Source: an uncultured Eubacteriales bacterium (GTDB lineage Bacteria; Bacillota_I; Bacilli_A; RF39; UBA660). Taken from it: a DNA stretch of 64,000 bases. Each line of letters starts with the position of its first letter. The stretch's first letter is position 1. The stretch spans positions 46,933 through 110,932 of the forward strand of contig CAJMAC010000005.1 of the NCBI GenBank assembly GCA_905211265.1, read 5' to 3'. The notes beneath the pieces were generated by a model. It was not told the DNA's origin, made no database searches, and saw only the letters and a program-made list of their open reading frames with translations. Positions 1-9,231 of this stretch are shown here, piece after piece. Both the position numbers and the translations under genes were made by a program.

Positions 1-215
1 CTTAATTTTTGTAAACATTCATTTATTAATTCTTTTTCATCATCTTCTAATATAATTTTATCTACAAGTATTTTTTCTTTTTCTTTTATTGCATCACCAT
101 AACCTGTTAAAGCACTAAATGGTGCAAATTGAGAAGCCCTTTGTGAAGAAGATAAATTTGTTCTATACTTAGATACATGATGTGGTAAATTGATTATATT
201 ATCATATTTATTCAT
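1..215 (-). CDS. yolD: YolD-like protein, 3' end cut by window edge
   Basis: The minus-strand frame opens at an ATG at 215 and stays open to the window edge (71 codons seen). The visible protein carries the motif ASQFAPFSALTGYGDAI, typical of the YolD-like family, whose members lie beside UvrX/UmuC-type Y-family polymerases. The start ATG overlaps the TGA stop of the upstream polymerase gene (ATGA), so the two are translationally coupled. The family is DNA-damage associated and is thought to act with the polymerase; no biochemical role can be read from the sequence. Confidence 0.85.
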   Translation of the reverse strand, partial: MNKYDNIINLPHHVSKYRTNLSSSQRASQFAPFSALTGYGDAIKEKEKILVDKIILEDDEKELINECLQKL

Positions 216-1684
216 GCTTTATGTCCTCCAATTTGATTATTTCTTTCTACCATTGTAGAACACTCTAATAAATTTATTCCTTTTAATACAGCATTTTTAC
301 CATATTTTTCTTTTAATTCTATAACAGTCTTATTTAATTTGTTTTCTTTCTGTAATCTAGATATTTCATTTATTTCATTAACTTTATTAATATTAAATAA
401 ATTTATTTGTTTATATATCTTTTTATTACTTATTTTACTTGTCTGTTCTAAATTATTAAATACTATTGTTACTCTTTTTATTAATAATGATTTATTAACT
501 ATTTTATTATATAATTCAATTATTTTAGGAATTATTATTTCTTGACTAGATGTTTTATATTCTAAATTTATTCTTCCATTAGAAGGTTTAGGTACTTTTC
601 TACCATAATGATCTAATGTTAATGTACCATTATATTCCTTGTTATTAATATCATAATCAAGTACTAATGCTACACTATCTGTTATTAAATTTTTCTTTAC
701 TAAATCTAATACTAATGAATCAATCATTTCTTTTATTATTATCTTAGTATCATTATAGTTATATGGACGATGTAATACTTGCCCAGAACTAATACTATTA
801 TTTAATGGTTTATATGATTTAATATCTTTCATGGTACATGATTCATATCCCCAAGCATGATCTATTAATAGTTCAGCATTTACTCCAAATAAATCATATA
901 ATAAGTCTTCATTATTTATAGAACATAGTGCTATATCTCCCATTGTATAAATATTGTGTTCATTTAATTTTGTTGCATATCCTTTACCTACTCTCCAAAA
1001 GTCTGTTAAAGGTACATGACTCCATAATAATTTTCTATAAGACATTTCATCTAATGATGCTATTCTTACTCCATAACTATTTGCTTTAGTATGTTTTGCT
1101 ACAATATCCATAGCTATTTTACATAAATACATATTTGTACCTATTCCTCCAGTTGCAGTTATTCCAGTAGTATCATAAATATCTTTAATTATTTTAGTTA
1201 CTAATTCTTCTTTGGATAGTTTATATGTATCCAAATAATCAGTTATATCACAAAATACTTCATCAATTGAATATACATAAATATCTTCTTTAGATAAATA
1301 TTTTAAATAAATATCATATATTTTAGTACTATAATCAATATATAATTTCATATTTGGGGATGCTATTATTAAGTCTAATTCTAAATTCTTATTACTTTTT
1401 AATTCACTATCTAAATATGACTTTGAAGTAGATTTATGATAATTATTATCTTTTAATCTAATTTTATTTATTTCTTTTATTTTTTGCATTACTTCATATA
1501 ATCTTGCTCTACCAGGTAGTCCATATTGTTTTAAAGATGGAGAAACTGCTAAACATATTGTTTTTTCTGTACGTGTAGAGTCAGCTACCACTAAATTAGT
1601 ATCTAATGGATTTAGATTTCTTTTTACACATTCTACTGAAGCATAAAAACTTTTTAAATCTATACATGCATAAATTCTACTCAT
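212..1684 (-). CDS. Y-family DNA polymerase, UvrX/UmuC type
   Basis: A 490-residue translesion polymerase. The N-terminus (IYACIDLKSFYASVE) carries the first catalytic Asp and the steric-gate region. The second acidic motif is YSIDEVFCDIT near residue 140. A helix-hairpin-helix and little-finger region follows, and the length is longer than DinB and typical of Bacillus UvrX/YqjW. It ends in TGA overlapping the YolD start, so the pair forms one operon read leftward. Proteins of this type bypass damaged bases in SOS-like responses. No LexA box was identified upstream by eye. The class is clear; UvrX versus YqjW cannot be resolved. Confidence 0.9.
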   Translation of the reverse strand: MSRIYACIDLKSFYASVECVKRNLNPLDTNLVVADSTRTEKTICLAVSPSLKQYGLPGRARLYEVMQKIKEINKIRLKDNNYHKSTSKSYLDSELKSNKNLELDLIIASPNMKLYIDYSTKIYDIYLKYLSKEDIYVYSIDEVFCDITDYLDTYKLSKEELVTKIIKDIYDTTGITATGGIGTNMYLCKIAMDIVAKHTKANSYGVRIASLDEMSYRKLLWSHVPLTDFWRVGKGYATKLNEHNIYTMGDIALCSINNEDLLYDLFGVNAELLIDHAWGYESCTMKDIKSYKPLNNSISSGQVLHRPYNYNDTKIIIKEMIDSLVLDLVKKNLITDSVALVLDYDINNKEYNGTLTLDHYGRKVPKPSNGRINLEYKTSSQEIIIPKIIELYNKIVNKSLLIKRVTIVFNNLEQTSKISNKKIYKQINLFNINKVNEINEISRLQKENKLNKTVIELKEKYGKNAVLKGINLLECSTMVERNNQIGGHKA

Positions 1685-1777
1685 AGTTTCACCACCAAGT
1701 AAAATATACCATTGTAAACCAATTTAGTCAATACATTTGTTTGTATTTTATGTTAGAAAAAAATTCCAATTAAGGAA

Positions 1778-2341
1778 TTATAATATTAATTTATTTACTT
1801 TTTTAAAAATTGTATTATCATATGTAAATTTATTTTCATTAACATCATGTGGTAATTCAATTATTTTTAATTTCCACTTACTAATATTTACTAATAATTT
1901 TACATTTCCTCTTTTTATTAAATAATAAGGTGATAAATCACTTGCGTTTTTTATTAAACCATAGTCTCCACCGGTTAATAATACATCAAATACTTTTTCA
2001 GTAGTATTTAATTTTTTTGAAGTAGATAATGCGAATATTTCATCATTTCTAAAATATTTTTCTAGTATTTCCTTATATGAACCTAACTTACTACTATATT
2101 CATTCTTGTCTAAGTCTATTGTCATAGTTAACTGTGGTAAAGTATTTTCATCATCTAATAATGTGTCTATTGGTAAATTAAATAATTTAGATAATACTTT
2201 TAAGTTTTCAATATCAGGTAATCCTACTCCTGTTTCCCATTTTGTTATTGCTTGTCTTGAAACATTAATTATACTTGCTAAATCATCTTGTGATAATTCT
2301 AATCTTGTTCTAATACTTTTTAATTTTTCACTAAATTTCAT
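1778..2341 (-). CDS. XRE-family transcriptional regulator
   Basis: A 187-residue protein. The N-terminal ~65 residues form a Cro/C1 helix-turn-helix: LSQDDLASIINVSRQAITKWE is followed by GLPDIENLKVLSKLF, the usual five-helix pattern. The remaining ~110 residues are a mixed alpha/beta effector or dimer domain that I do not recognise. A good ribosome site (AAAGGAG) precedes the ATG at 2341. It is divergent from the lipoprotein gene to its right and may regulate it. The DNA target is unknown. Confidence 0.85.
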   Translation of the reverse strand: MKFSEKLKSIRTRLELSQDDLASIINVSRQAITKWETGVGLPDIENLKVLSKLFNLPIDTLLDDENTLPQLTMTIDLDKNEYSSKLGSYKEILEKYFRNDEIFALSTSKKLNTTEKVFDVLLTGGDYGLIKNASDLSPYYLIKRGNVKLLVNISKWKLKIIELPHDVNENKFTYDNTIFKKVNKLIL

Positions 2342-2504
2342 AATACTCTCCTTTTGATAATTAAATTATATAATACACTATTAAATTTGTCTAGCAATAT
2401 ACTACCATATTAATGCTACTTTTAGTTGCTATAATATATATGATAAATTAAATAATAATTTTATCAATTTTTATGTTATAATTAAATTATAAATGGAGGA
2501 CAAA

Positions 2505-2945
2505 ATGAAGAAGTATTTTATAATTATATGTTGTATAATTCTATTAACGGGATGTGAAAATAAAAAGAATAATATAATCTCAGACAAAGAAACAAAAGTT
2601 AATGTTACTGATAATTATGGTGAAAATATTGAAATATCTGCAAAAGAATTATGTGGTATATATGATAGTGATAATAATGAATATAATGAAAAATATTTAG
2701 GATCTAAAATTAATTTTACAGGACATATAAATCGTATTGAAACAGGTTTTACAATAAATAATGGAGATACAATTTATAGTGAGATTACCTTTAAAGAAGG
2801 ATATGTTATTACTTTTGAAAGTGATGATAGTGTTAAAGATTTAAATCTAGGAGATACTCTTACTATTGAAGGTAATATTGGTTCAGCAGAAAATTGTAAT
2901 TTTTCTAATAATATTATAATAGAAAATGTACAATTTAAAAAATAG
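2505..2945 (+). CDS. OB-fold (tRNA_anti-like) lipoprotein
   Basis: A 146-residue secreted lipoprotein. It has a short hydrophobic signal peptide ending in the lipobox LLTGC, so it should be lipid-anchored on the outer face of the membrane. The mature part (ISAKELCGIYDSD...KYLGSKINFTGHI...LGDTLTIEGNI) matches the small OB-fold tRNA_anti-like lipoproteins. I chose the ATG at 2505 and not the in-frame ATG at 2493, because GGAGG lies correctly spaced before 2505 and overlaps the earlier codon. Ligand and function are unknown. Confidence 0.75.
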   Translation: MKKYFIIICCIILLTGCENKKNNIISDKETKVNVTDNYGENIEISAKELCGIYDSDNNEYNEKYLGSKINFTGHINRIETGFTINNGDTIYSEITFKEGYVITFESDDSVKDLNLGDTLTIEGNIGSAENCNFSNNIIIENVQFKK

Positions 2946-2947
2946 TA

Positions 2948-2976
2948 TTGTATTTATAAATAAAGTATGCTAAAAT
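2948..2976 (+). promoter_or_regulatory. Putative sigma-A promoter for tRNA-Glu
   Basis: TTGTAT and TAAAAT hexamers are separated by 17 bp, 33 bp upstream of the tRNA. Confidence 0.5.
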
Positions 2977-3009
2977 AATAATGTCTTTTAAAAAAAGATA
3001 TTATTTATT

Positions 3010-3086
3010 GGCCTGTTGGTGAAGTGGTTTAACACATAGCCCTCTCAAGGCTACATACATGGGTCCGAATCCCATACAGGTCACCA
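3010..3086 (+). tRNA. tRNA-Glu (CUC)
   Basis: A cloverleaf can be drawn. The acceptor arms GGCCTGT/ACAGGTC pair, the anticodon stem TAGCC/GGCTA closes a 7-base loop CTCTCAA (anticodon CTC), the T arm contains GGTCCGAATCCC-like sequence, and CCA is encoded. A C-ending anticodon is notable in so AT-rich a genome. Confidence 0.9.
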
Positions 3087-3120
3087 ATATTTATTCTTTT
3101 ATATATTTTAATAAACCTGT

Positions 3121-3200
3121 TAGTTATTAACTATGCTCCTTTCTTTTTCATATAATAGAATCTTATTATATATAGTAGTTATTAACTAACTCCTTTCTTT
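3121..3200. repeat. Two copies of palindrome plus pyrimidine tract
   Basis: The palindrome TAGTTATTAACTA occurs at 3121-3133 and 3176-3188, each followed after 2 bp or fewer by a CTCCTTTCTTT tract. On the minus strand each unit is a strong Shine-Dalgarno sequence (AAAGGAG) followed by the palindrome, with no ATG behind it. The function is unknown. Confidence 0.5.
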
Positions 3201-3221
3201 ATATATAAAATATAATAGCAA

Positions 3222-3246
3222 GAAAAAAGTCTTGATTATCAAAACT
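3222..3246 (-). terminator. Rho-independent terminator of the PAP2 gene
   Basis: On the minus strand, arms AGTTTTGAT and ATCAAGACT are followed by a run of six T. Confidence 0.65.
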
Positions 3247-3891
3247 TTACTTGCTATTTTTATTTAGCACTTTATTATTAGCTATTAAAATAAATATTAT
3301 TAAATAAGATATTGAAAATAAGAATCCTGCTAAAACATCACTTGTATAATGCACTCCTAAGTATATTCTACTTATTCCTATAAAGATAATTAATATTGAT
3401 ATTAAAGTAATTGAAATATACTTTAATTTTTTATTTTTTACATACTTATAAATTAAATAAATTAAGAATCCATAAAATGCCATACTTATCATTGAATGAC
3501 CTGATGGAAAACTATAACCATTTTCATTTATTATTCTATTTTCTGTTGGTCTTGGTCTTTGTAAAATAAATTTAAATATTTGATTTAATATGGTTATGAC
3601 AATTAAATTGGTTCCAATTAATAATCCTATTTTTTTATTTTTTATTGTTATAAATAAAACTAGTGTTAATCCTATTAAACATGTTGCTCCTCCAAAAAAT
3701 GTTATTAATTTCATAACTGGAGTTATTTCTTTTTTTATTAAATATGTTTTAACAAAATTATACCCTATTATATCTTCTTGCATTATTTCTTTATTAAATA
3801 CATCTTCTGCTAATGCTAGAAATAAAATTAAACAAATAGAAAGTATTATCCATTTATAGTTATCTTTAGTTAATTTTAATATTTTTTTCAA
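3247..3891 (-). CDS. PAP2-family phosphatase
   Basis: A 214-residue integral membrane protein with about six hydrophobic segments. It carries the three-part PAP2 signature: KFILQRPRP, then SFPSGHSM near residue 130, then SRIYLGVHYTSDVLAG. The conserved His residues of the second and third motifs are the expected catalytic pair. Family members dephosphorylate lipid phosphates such as undecaprenyl pyrophosphate or phosphatidate at the outer membrane face. The substrate cannot be told from sequence, although recycling of the cell-wall carrier is common for this architecture. Confidence 0.9.
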   Translation of the reverse strand: MKKILKLTKDNYKWIILSICLILFLALAEDVFNKEIMQEDIIGYNFVKTYLIKKEITPVMKLITFFGGATCLIGLTLVLFITIKNKKIGLLIGTNLIVITILNQIFKFILQRPRPTENRIINENGYSFPSGHSMISMAFYGFLIYLIYKYVKNKKLKYISITLISILIIFIGISRIYLGVHYTSDVLAGFLFSISYLIIFILIANNKVLNKNSK

Positions 3892-3961
3892 TATAATACA
3901 CTTCCTTTTAATTATTATATCATATAAAAAGTTGAATTTTTCATCAACTTTATTTTTTTAT

Positions 3962-4867
3962 TTACAAACTATTTATTGCATCTTTTATACATTTAATTGA
4001 ATATTTTATTTTTTCTTTTTCTTCATCAGTTAAAGGAATATATATTTTTTCTTTTACACCATCTTTATTTATAATTGCAGGAGTAGATATATAAATATTA
4101 TTTTCTTTATCATATGCTGAAACTGATAAAACAAGATTTTCATCTCCTAGTATTGCTTCAGTTATTCTAACTAAACACATACCTATTCCATAGTAAGTTG
4201 CGCCTTTTCTATTTATTATTTCATAAGCTGAATTTCTTACATCTACTTCTAGTTTATTTTTCTCTTCTTCGCTTAAATATTCATCTATTCCTTTTAAAGC
4301 AATACTTACATTACTCCAGGGAATAAATTCACTATCACCATGTTCTCCAATTACAAAGGCTTCTATTGAAGTTGGACTAATTCCAATTTTCTCACTCATT
4401 AAATATCTTAACCTAGCAGTATCTAGTGTTGTTCCTGTACCTAATACTTTATTTGTAGGTAAATTAGAATATTTATAAGTTAAATATGTCATTATATCTA
4501 ATGGATTTGTTGCTACTAAAAATATACCATTAAAACCACTAGACATAACATTATCTACTATAGATTTAAATATCTTACTATTTTTATGAATTAAATCCAT
4601 TCTTGTTTCTCCAACATTTTGATTAGCTCCTGCAGATATTACTACTATTTTAGCATCCTTACAATCTTTGTAATCTCCTAATTTTATAGTTATTTTCGAA
4701 GGACTATATGCTAAACAATGGTTTAAGTCCATTACTTCTCCTTCAACTTTTTTTGTATTAATATCTATTAATACTAATTCATTTACATATGTTTTTTGAT
4801 TAAGTAATGCATAAGCATAACTCATACCTACATTACCACATCCTATAATTACAACTTTATTATTCAT
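3962..4867 (-). CDS. ldh: L-lactate dehydrogenase
   Basis: A 301-residue NAD-dependent dehydrogenase of the LDH/MDH superfamily. The Rossmann motif is VVIIGCGNVGMSYA at the N-terminus. The catalytic and substrate residues sit in ATNPLDIMTY, GTTLDTARLR and the active-site His motif IGEHGDSE. The Gln-type substrate residue near GANQNVGETR fits lactate more than malate dehydrogenase. It would reduce pyruvate to L-lactate and regenerate NAD+ in fermentation, consistent with a host-associated fermenter. It is monocistronic, between PAP2 and gltX. Confidence 0.92.
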   Translation of the reverse strand: MNNKVVIIGCGNVGMSYAYALLNQKTYVNELVLIDINTKKVEGEVMDLNHCLAYSPSKITIKLGDYKDCKDAKIVVISAGANQNVGETRMDLIHKNSKIFKSIVDNVMSSGFNGIFLVATNPLDIMTYLTYKYSNLPTNKVLGTGTTLDTARLRYLMSEKIGISPTSIEAFVIGEHGDSEFIPWSNVSIALKGIDEYLSEEEKNKLEVDVRNSAYEIINRKGATYYGIGMCLVRITEAILGDENLVLSVSAYDKENNIYISTPAIINKDGVKEKIYIPLTDEEKEKIKYSIKCIKDAINSL

Positions 4868-4938
4868 TTTATCACCAAGTTTATTATATAAAATTTTATA
4901 TTTTTTAGCAATAATATAAGAAAAAAAAGTAAAAATAT

Positions 4939-6597
4939 TTAATTTCTACTTTCTATAAACATATTAATTCTTTTTTCTATTCTATCTTTACCTAATAATT
5001 TCAATATTTCATATAATGATGGAGTTTTAGTTAATGATGTTGTTATTACTCTTATAAACTCACATATATCTCCGATATGTCCATTATAATTATTGGGATT
5101 TTCTTTATATTCTTTTACTTCACTTGCAAAATTATATTTTTTTGCTAATTCTTTTAGTTTATTATACCAAGTTTCTTCATCATCTAATTCATCATAATAA
5201 TTATTTATATAATCTAATAGTATTTCATTATTAGTATTTTCATTTAATTCTACATTATTATATACTGAATCGTTAAATAATTCATCATACATATACCAAA
5301 TATTTTTCTTTATTTCTGAATAACTTTCATAATCTTTTCTTGGTTTTTTTCTTTCTCTTTCAATATTTAAAACATTAATAGAATATTCATCATATTTAAC
5401 TAATAAATCATAAAAATCTTTATCAAATTCATTTGTCCAAGTAAGTAATCCATCATAAACTTCTTTGGCAGTTAACCTACTGATATAATTTTTTGAAATA
5501 TTATTTAATTTTTCTATATCGAATAAAGTTCCACTAGCACTTATTTTTTTGAAATCTAATTTAAAGTTAGAAATATCTACTCCTTTATTAGTATCATACC
5601 ATGCTTCAAAGTTAGAGTTTGCTATAGTAAGTAAATATAATTTTACTGCTTCAATCGGTATTCCTAATTTATGATAATATTCTACAGCAGCTTCTGGATC
5701 TTTTCTTTTAGATAATTTTCTTCTTGAACCATCTTCATCTATTTTCATTACTAAGCCTAAATGAGCATATTTTGGTACTTTAAATTTTAACTTATTAAAT
5801 AATTCTATATGAAGTGGTGTAGAACTTAACCATTCTTCTCCTCTAAAAACATGAGTTGTTCTCATTAAATGATCATCAATTACATGAGCAAAATGATATA
5901 CAGGAATACCATCACTTTTTATAAGTATATGATCTATGTCATTTTCAGGAAAGTCTATTTTACCTCTTACACAATCATTTATAGTTATTTTTTTATTATA
6001 ATCTCCGGTTGATTTTAAACGAAGTACATACTTTTCATTATTTTGTATCCTTTTAATTTTTTCTTCAATAGAGATATTTCTACATTTAGCATATTTACCA
6101 TAGTAACCTATTCTATCTTTTGTTTCTTCTTGAAATTTTCTTATATCTTCTAAATCTTCACTTGTACAAAAACAAGGATATGCATAATCATTTTCTACTA
6201 AATATTTAGCAAATGTATTATATATATCTATTCTTTTGGACTGAATATATGGTCCATAGTTTCCTATTTCTTCTGTTTCTGAAATTACTCCTTCATCTGG
6301 TATAATATCAAAGTTTTTTAAATCAGATAATATTCCACTTATGCCATTTTCCACAGTTCTCTTGCCATCAGTATCTTCAATTCTTAAATAAAATACCCCA
6401 TTTGTATCTTTTGGCATTTTACTTGCAATAAATGCTGTTAGTAAACTTCCCATATGAACGAATCCTGTTGGACTTGGAGCAAATCTTGTTACTATTGCAC
6501 CTTCAGGTAAATTTCTTTCTTTATATATTACTTCATAATCATAAATTGTTTTTGTAACATTTGGATACATTACATTAGCTAAATCTTTATTTGTCAT
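4939..6597 (-). CDS. gltX: Glutamyl-tRNA synthetase
   Basis: A 552-residue class I aminoacyl-tRNA synthetase. The HIGH-type motif is FAPSPTGFVHMGSL near residue 45, and the KMSKS-type loop is RRKLSKRKDPEAAV near residue 300. The C-terminal part is an alpha-helical anticodon-binding domain. An AGGAGG ribosome site precedes the ATG. The N-terminal ~40 residues before the catalytic core are longer than in Bacillus GltX. It charges tRNA-Glu, and in Bacilli lacking GlnRS also tRNA-Gln. The two matching tRNA genes lie in the same 4-kb region. Confidence 0.92.
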   Translation of the reverse strand: MTNKDLANVMYPNVTKTIYDYEVIYKERNLPEGAIVTRFAPSPTGFVHMGSLLTAFIASKMPKDTNGVFYLRIEDTDGKRTVENGISGILSDLKNFDIIPDEGVISETEEIGNYGPYIQSKRIDIYNTFAKYLVENDYAYPCFCTSEDLEDIRKFQEETKDRIGYYGKYAKCRNISIEEKIKRIQNNEKYVLRLKSTGDYNKKITINDCVRGKIDFPENDIDHILIKSDGIPVYHFAHVIDDHLMRTTHVFRGEEWLSSTPLHIELFNKLKFKVPKYAHLGLVMKIDEDGSRRKLSKRKDPEAAVEYYHKLGIPIEAVKLYLLTIANSNFEAWYDTNKGVDISNFKLDFKKISASGTLFDIEKLNNISKNYISRLTAKEVYDGLLTWTNEFDKDFYDLLVKYDEYSINVLNIERERKKPRKDYESYSEIKKNIWYMYDELFNDSVYNNVELNENTNNEILLDYINNYYDELDDEETWYNKLKELAKKYNFASEVKEYKENPNNYNGHIGDICEFIRVITTSLTKTPSLYEILKLLGKDRIEKRINMFIESRN

Positions 6598-6712
6598 ATT
6601 TTTACCTCCTAATAATCAATTTAATTACTTTTTTATTTATATGTACCTAAACTGTACCTAATAACATATGAATATATAAAAATTCTTATAAAATAAGAAT
6701 TTAAAAACAATA

Positions 6713-6788
6713 TGGTTGCCCTAATAGGATTCGAACCTATGAAATGTCGGAGTCAGAGTCCGATGCCTTACCACTTGGCTATAGGGCA
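6713..6788 (-). tRNA. tRNA-Gln (CUG)
   Basis: Acceptor TGCCCTA/TAGGGCA pairs, the anticodon loop CTCTGAC gives anticodon CTG, the T arm TAGGTTCGAATCCTA is intact, and CCA is encoded. Confidence 0.88.
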
Positions 6789-6951
6789 ATTACAAAAAAA
6801 ATTATAGCATAAATATATTTTTTTGTACATATATTTAATTAATTAAATTATCTATATTATGAATATTTTATACTAAAAAACATAATTATATGATGTAATG
6901 GTAATTTTTAAGTTTTTTTTGCAAAATATTTTACTTTTTTTAAAAAAAGTA

Positions 6952-6980
6952 TTGATAACTTAAAAAAAATGTGTTATTAT
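6952..6980 (+). promoter_or_regulatory. Promoter of the tRNA-CAU/tRNA-Leu pair
   Basis: TTGATA and TATTAT are separated by 17 bp, ending 11 bp before the tRNA at 6992. Confidence 0.65.
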
Positions 6981-6991
6981 TAAAAAGCAAT

Positions 6992-7068
6992 GGACCCTTA
7001 GCTCAGTTGGTTAGAGCATCCGGCTCATAACCGGGCGGTCGTAGGTTCGAGTCCTACAGGGTCCACCA
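6992..7068 (+). tRNA. tRNA with CAU anticodon (Ile2 or elongator Met)
   Basis: Acceptor GGACCCT/AGGGTCC pairs, the anticodon loop CTCATAA reads CAT, and CCA is encoded. The G1-C72 pair excludes initiator tRNA. The overall sequence resembles Bacillus tRNA-Ile2, whose C34 is modified to lysidine by TilS, more than elongator Met, but this is from memory and should be tested. Confidence 0.85.
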
Positions 7069-7084
7069 TTTATTTAATTATTAT

Positions 7085-7168
7085 GCGGGTGTGGCGGAAT
7101 TGGCAGACGCGCTAGACTTAGGATCTAGTGGTATATCCGTGGGGGTTCAAGTCCCTTCACCCGCACCA
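7085..7168 (+). tRNA. tRNA-Leu (UAG)
   Basis: A class II tRNA with a long variable arm. Acceptor GCGGGTG/CACCCGC pairs, stem CTAGA/TCTAG closes loop CTTAGGA (anticodon TAG), and CCA is encoded. It is 16 bp behind the previous tRNA and cotranscribed with it. Confidence 0.9.
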
Positions 7169-7180
7169 CTTTTGATTATT

Positions 7181-7206
7181 AATCCTTGAATTTCAAGGAT
7201 TTTTAT
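7181..7206 (+). terminator. Terminator of the tRNA pair
   Basis: Arms AATCCTTGAA and TTCAAGGATT form a hairpin followed by a T-rich tract. Confidence 0.7.
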
Positions 7207-7312
7207 TTTAGATAATGGACCATTAGAACTCTTACCTATTACTGCCCTTATAAGTAGTTAATAGATAATAATTAATATAAAAGTCCATTGCATATTATAA
7301 TTATTAAAAATT

Positions 7313-7336
7313 GATGACTTTAATAGTCATCATTTT
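7313..7336. terminator. Bidirectional hairpin terminator
   Basis: GATGACT-TTAAT-AGTCATC has a T-run on each strand. It overlaps the end of the broken HExxH gene on its left-going strand. Confidence 0.6.
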
Positions 7337-8491
7337 TGTTTATATTTAATTTTAGATTTATTATTATTAATTTGCTCTTGTAATTCTATTAAGATTTTAT
7401 TACACCATATAATATCTTCTTTTACTCTATTTAAATCGTTAGTTTTTATTTTTATATCAATATTTGAAATTTTATCAATATTACTACATATTGTTTCTAA
7501 TCTTATTTGAAAAGCTTCGTATAGTTTAACTAATGTTTTATATTCTAAGTTTGCATAATCAGTGTCTTTATTTAAATATTTGCTTGTAAGAACAAGATTA
7601 ATAAATTTAGGATCTATATCATTAACTAAAGGATTATTTAATATATCTTCTATAGATTTTAATTTGTTTTCATTACCATACAAAACTTTGTACCAAGTCA
7701 TTTCTTTAGTATTCTTAAAATACTTATTTAATAGATAATTTCTTATCGGTAATTTTTCAAGATAAGTATTATACATTGTAAAGAAACTATCAAAATCATA
7801 TAATAAATCATCTCTTAGATATTTTTTTGAAGATATTCTAAATACTTTAAATCAACATTATCATCTTGTGGATTATTTTTATAATAGTCTAATGCCATAT
7901 TAACGCCATAATCATTAGCATCTATTTCAATATACCAACTATCATGTTTAGTAAGATATTTAAAAATACCATATACAGAAGTTTTTAAATCTATTTCAAT
8001 TTGTTGCATTATTGATTCAAAAGAATTATTTTTTGTTTCATGTTGTAAATAATGCCTTTTTTCATGATACATTGTTTTTAGAATACTACAACATATTTTT
8101 TTATATATTCTTTTTCATGCTCTACTTCAAGTTTTTTTTGCGATAAACTTATTTTTATACTTTTTATTCTACCAAATCTAATTTGATTATCTAGAAAAAT
8201 CAATATTTCTTTTTTTAAATAATGATATAATCCCCCTCCAAAGCAAATTGAATTAGCTATAGAAGTTACTTTTTTAATTTGTTGATCATAAAAATTTACT
8301 AATTTTAATTTTTTATTAAAAGTTGGAGTATCATTATATTGAACAATACATAGATTTAAATTTTTAAAATCAGGTAAATTTTTAATTTTCTTTGCATATT
8401 CTTTTATTTGTTTATTTTCTTCATTATCTTCAAAAGGACTAAATATAATGTTTGATAAAGTTTCTTTTTTCATACCAACACCAACTTTCAT
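7330..8491 (-). pseudogene. Broken HExxH-containing gene, two frameshifts
   Basis: Three consecutive minus-strand pieces (8491-8078, 8072-7815, 7776-7330) lie in three different frames. Reading each downstream piece backwards past its ATG gives continuous plausible protein up to the end of the previous piece. The breaks fall at runs of six and seven A (near 8098 and 7834). The restored product would be ~385 residues and contains YHEKRHYLQHE, a HExxH zinc-protease-like site that is interrupted just before it. The rest is helical and unrecognised. It is either a decayed gene or an artefact of homopolymer sequencing errors. Confidence 0.65.
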
Positions 8492-8547
8492 TTGCGTGTA
8501 TTATATCATATTTATTATTTTTTGTTAACAAAATTATGAAAAAATAA

Positions 8548-8575
8548 TTGAAATTAATCTAAAATATGATATAAT
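8548..8575 (+). promoter_or_regulatory. Promoter of tRNA-Leu(CAA)
   Basis: TTGAAA and TATAAT are separated by 16 bp, ending 14 bp before the tRNA. Confidence 0.6.
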
Positions 8576-8589
8576 TAGTATTGTTAAAT

Positions 8590-8676
8590 GCTTGTGTGGC
8601 GGAATTGGTAGACGCGCTGGACTCAAAATCCAGTATTAGTGATAATGTGTGGGTCCGAGTCCCACCACAAGCACCA
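8590..8676 (+). tRNA. tRNA-Leu (CAA)
   Basis: A class II tRNA. Acceptor GCTTGTG/CACAAGC pairs, stem CTGGA/TCCAG closes loop CTCAAAA (anticodon CAA), it has a long variable arm, and CCA is encoded. Confidence 0.9.
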
Positions 8677-8718
8677 TTGGGAAATTAGTCGAACTAATCG
8701 ACTTTAAATATATGAAAG

Positions 8719-8742
8719 GTTAATTTCGATTAACATTTTTTT
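8719..8742 (+). terminator. Terminator of tRNA-Leu(CAA)
   Basis: GTTAAT-TTCG-ATTAAC, a UUCG-capped hairpin, is followed by seven T. Confidence 0.7.
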
Positions 8743-9231
8743 ATGCATTTCATTTTGAAAGAAGTTGATTAGTATGCACTTAATAAAGGAAAGATTAGAT
8801 ATTGAAGAAAGTTAAAAAAGGATTAAAAATACTTTAAAAATTCTAAATATCAAATCTAAAATTATAAAATGAAATATTATAAGTATTAAAAACACTAATC
8901 TTACTTATATAGAACCACATAAGTTAGTATTATTTAAGGTTCCTGTATTACCATCAACAATTATAAAAATATAATAAAAAAAGTACTAACTTTGTGGTCA
9001 TATAATTTAAGAAATATTAATATTTAGGACACAGGTTATCTTATAAAAGCTTTAAATACTGGGATAAACTACCTAATGGATAGCTGTTGTCTGATGCATT
9101 ATCAAATACATAAGTCGGTACCAAAAAGTAATAAAAATATTTGTTAAAATTAAAATTGTTTATAGCAGAGAAAGTTTGTGTAAAAATCTTAAAAATATAT
9201 GTTATAATAATTCATATACAAGGAGGGTTTT
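8743..9231. other. Non-coding stretch with inverted repeat
   Basis: No intact gene is seen. An imperfect inverted repeat of about 21-24 bp (8906-8929 and 8984-9004; core ACTAAC...GTTAGT with CCACA/TGTGG) flanks a ~54-bp loop. Short in-frame peptide-like fragments around 8776-8960 suggest a decayed gene but are too short to name. A TATAAT at 9203-9208 and AAGGAGG before 9232 serve the next gene. Confidence 0.4.

Noticed and set aside
6598..6712. T-box riboswitch before gltX
   Set aside because: No T-box sequence or specifier-loop architecture was seen in the short leader.
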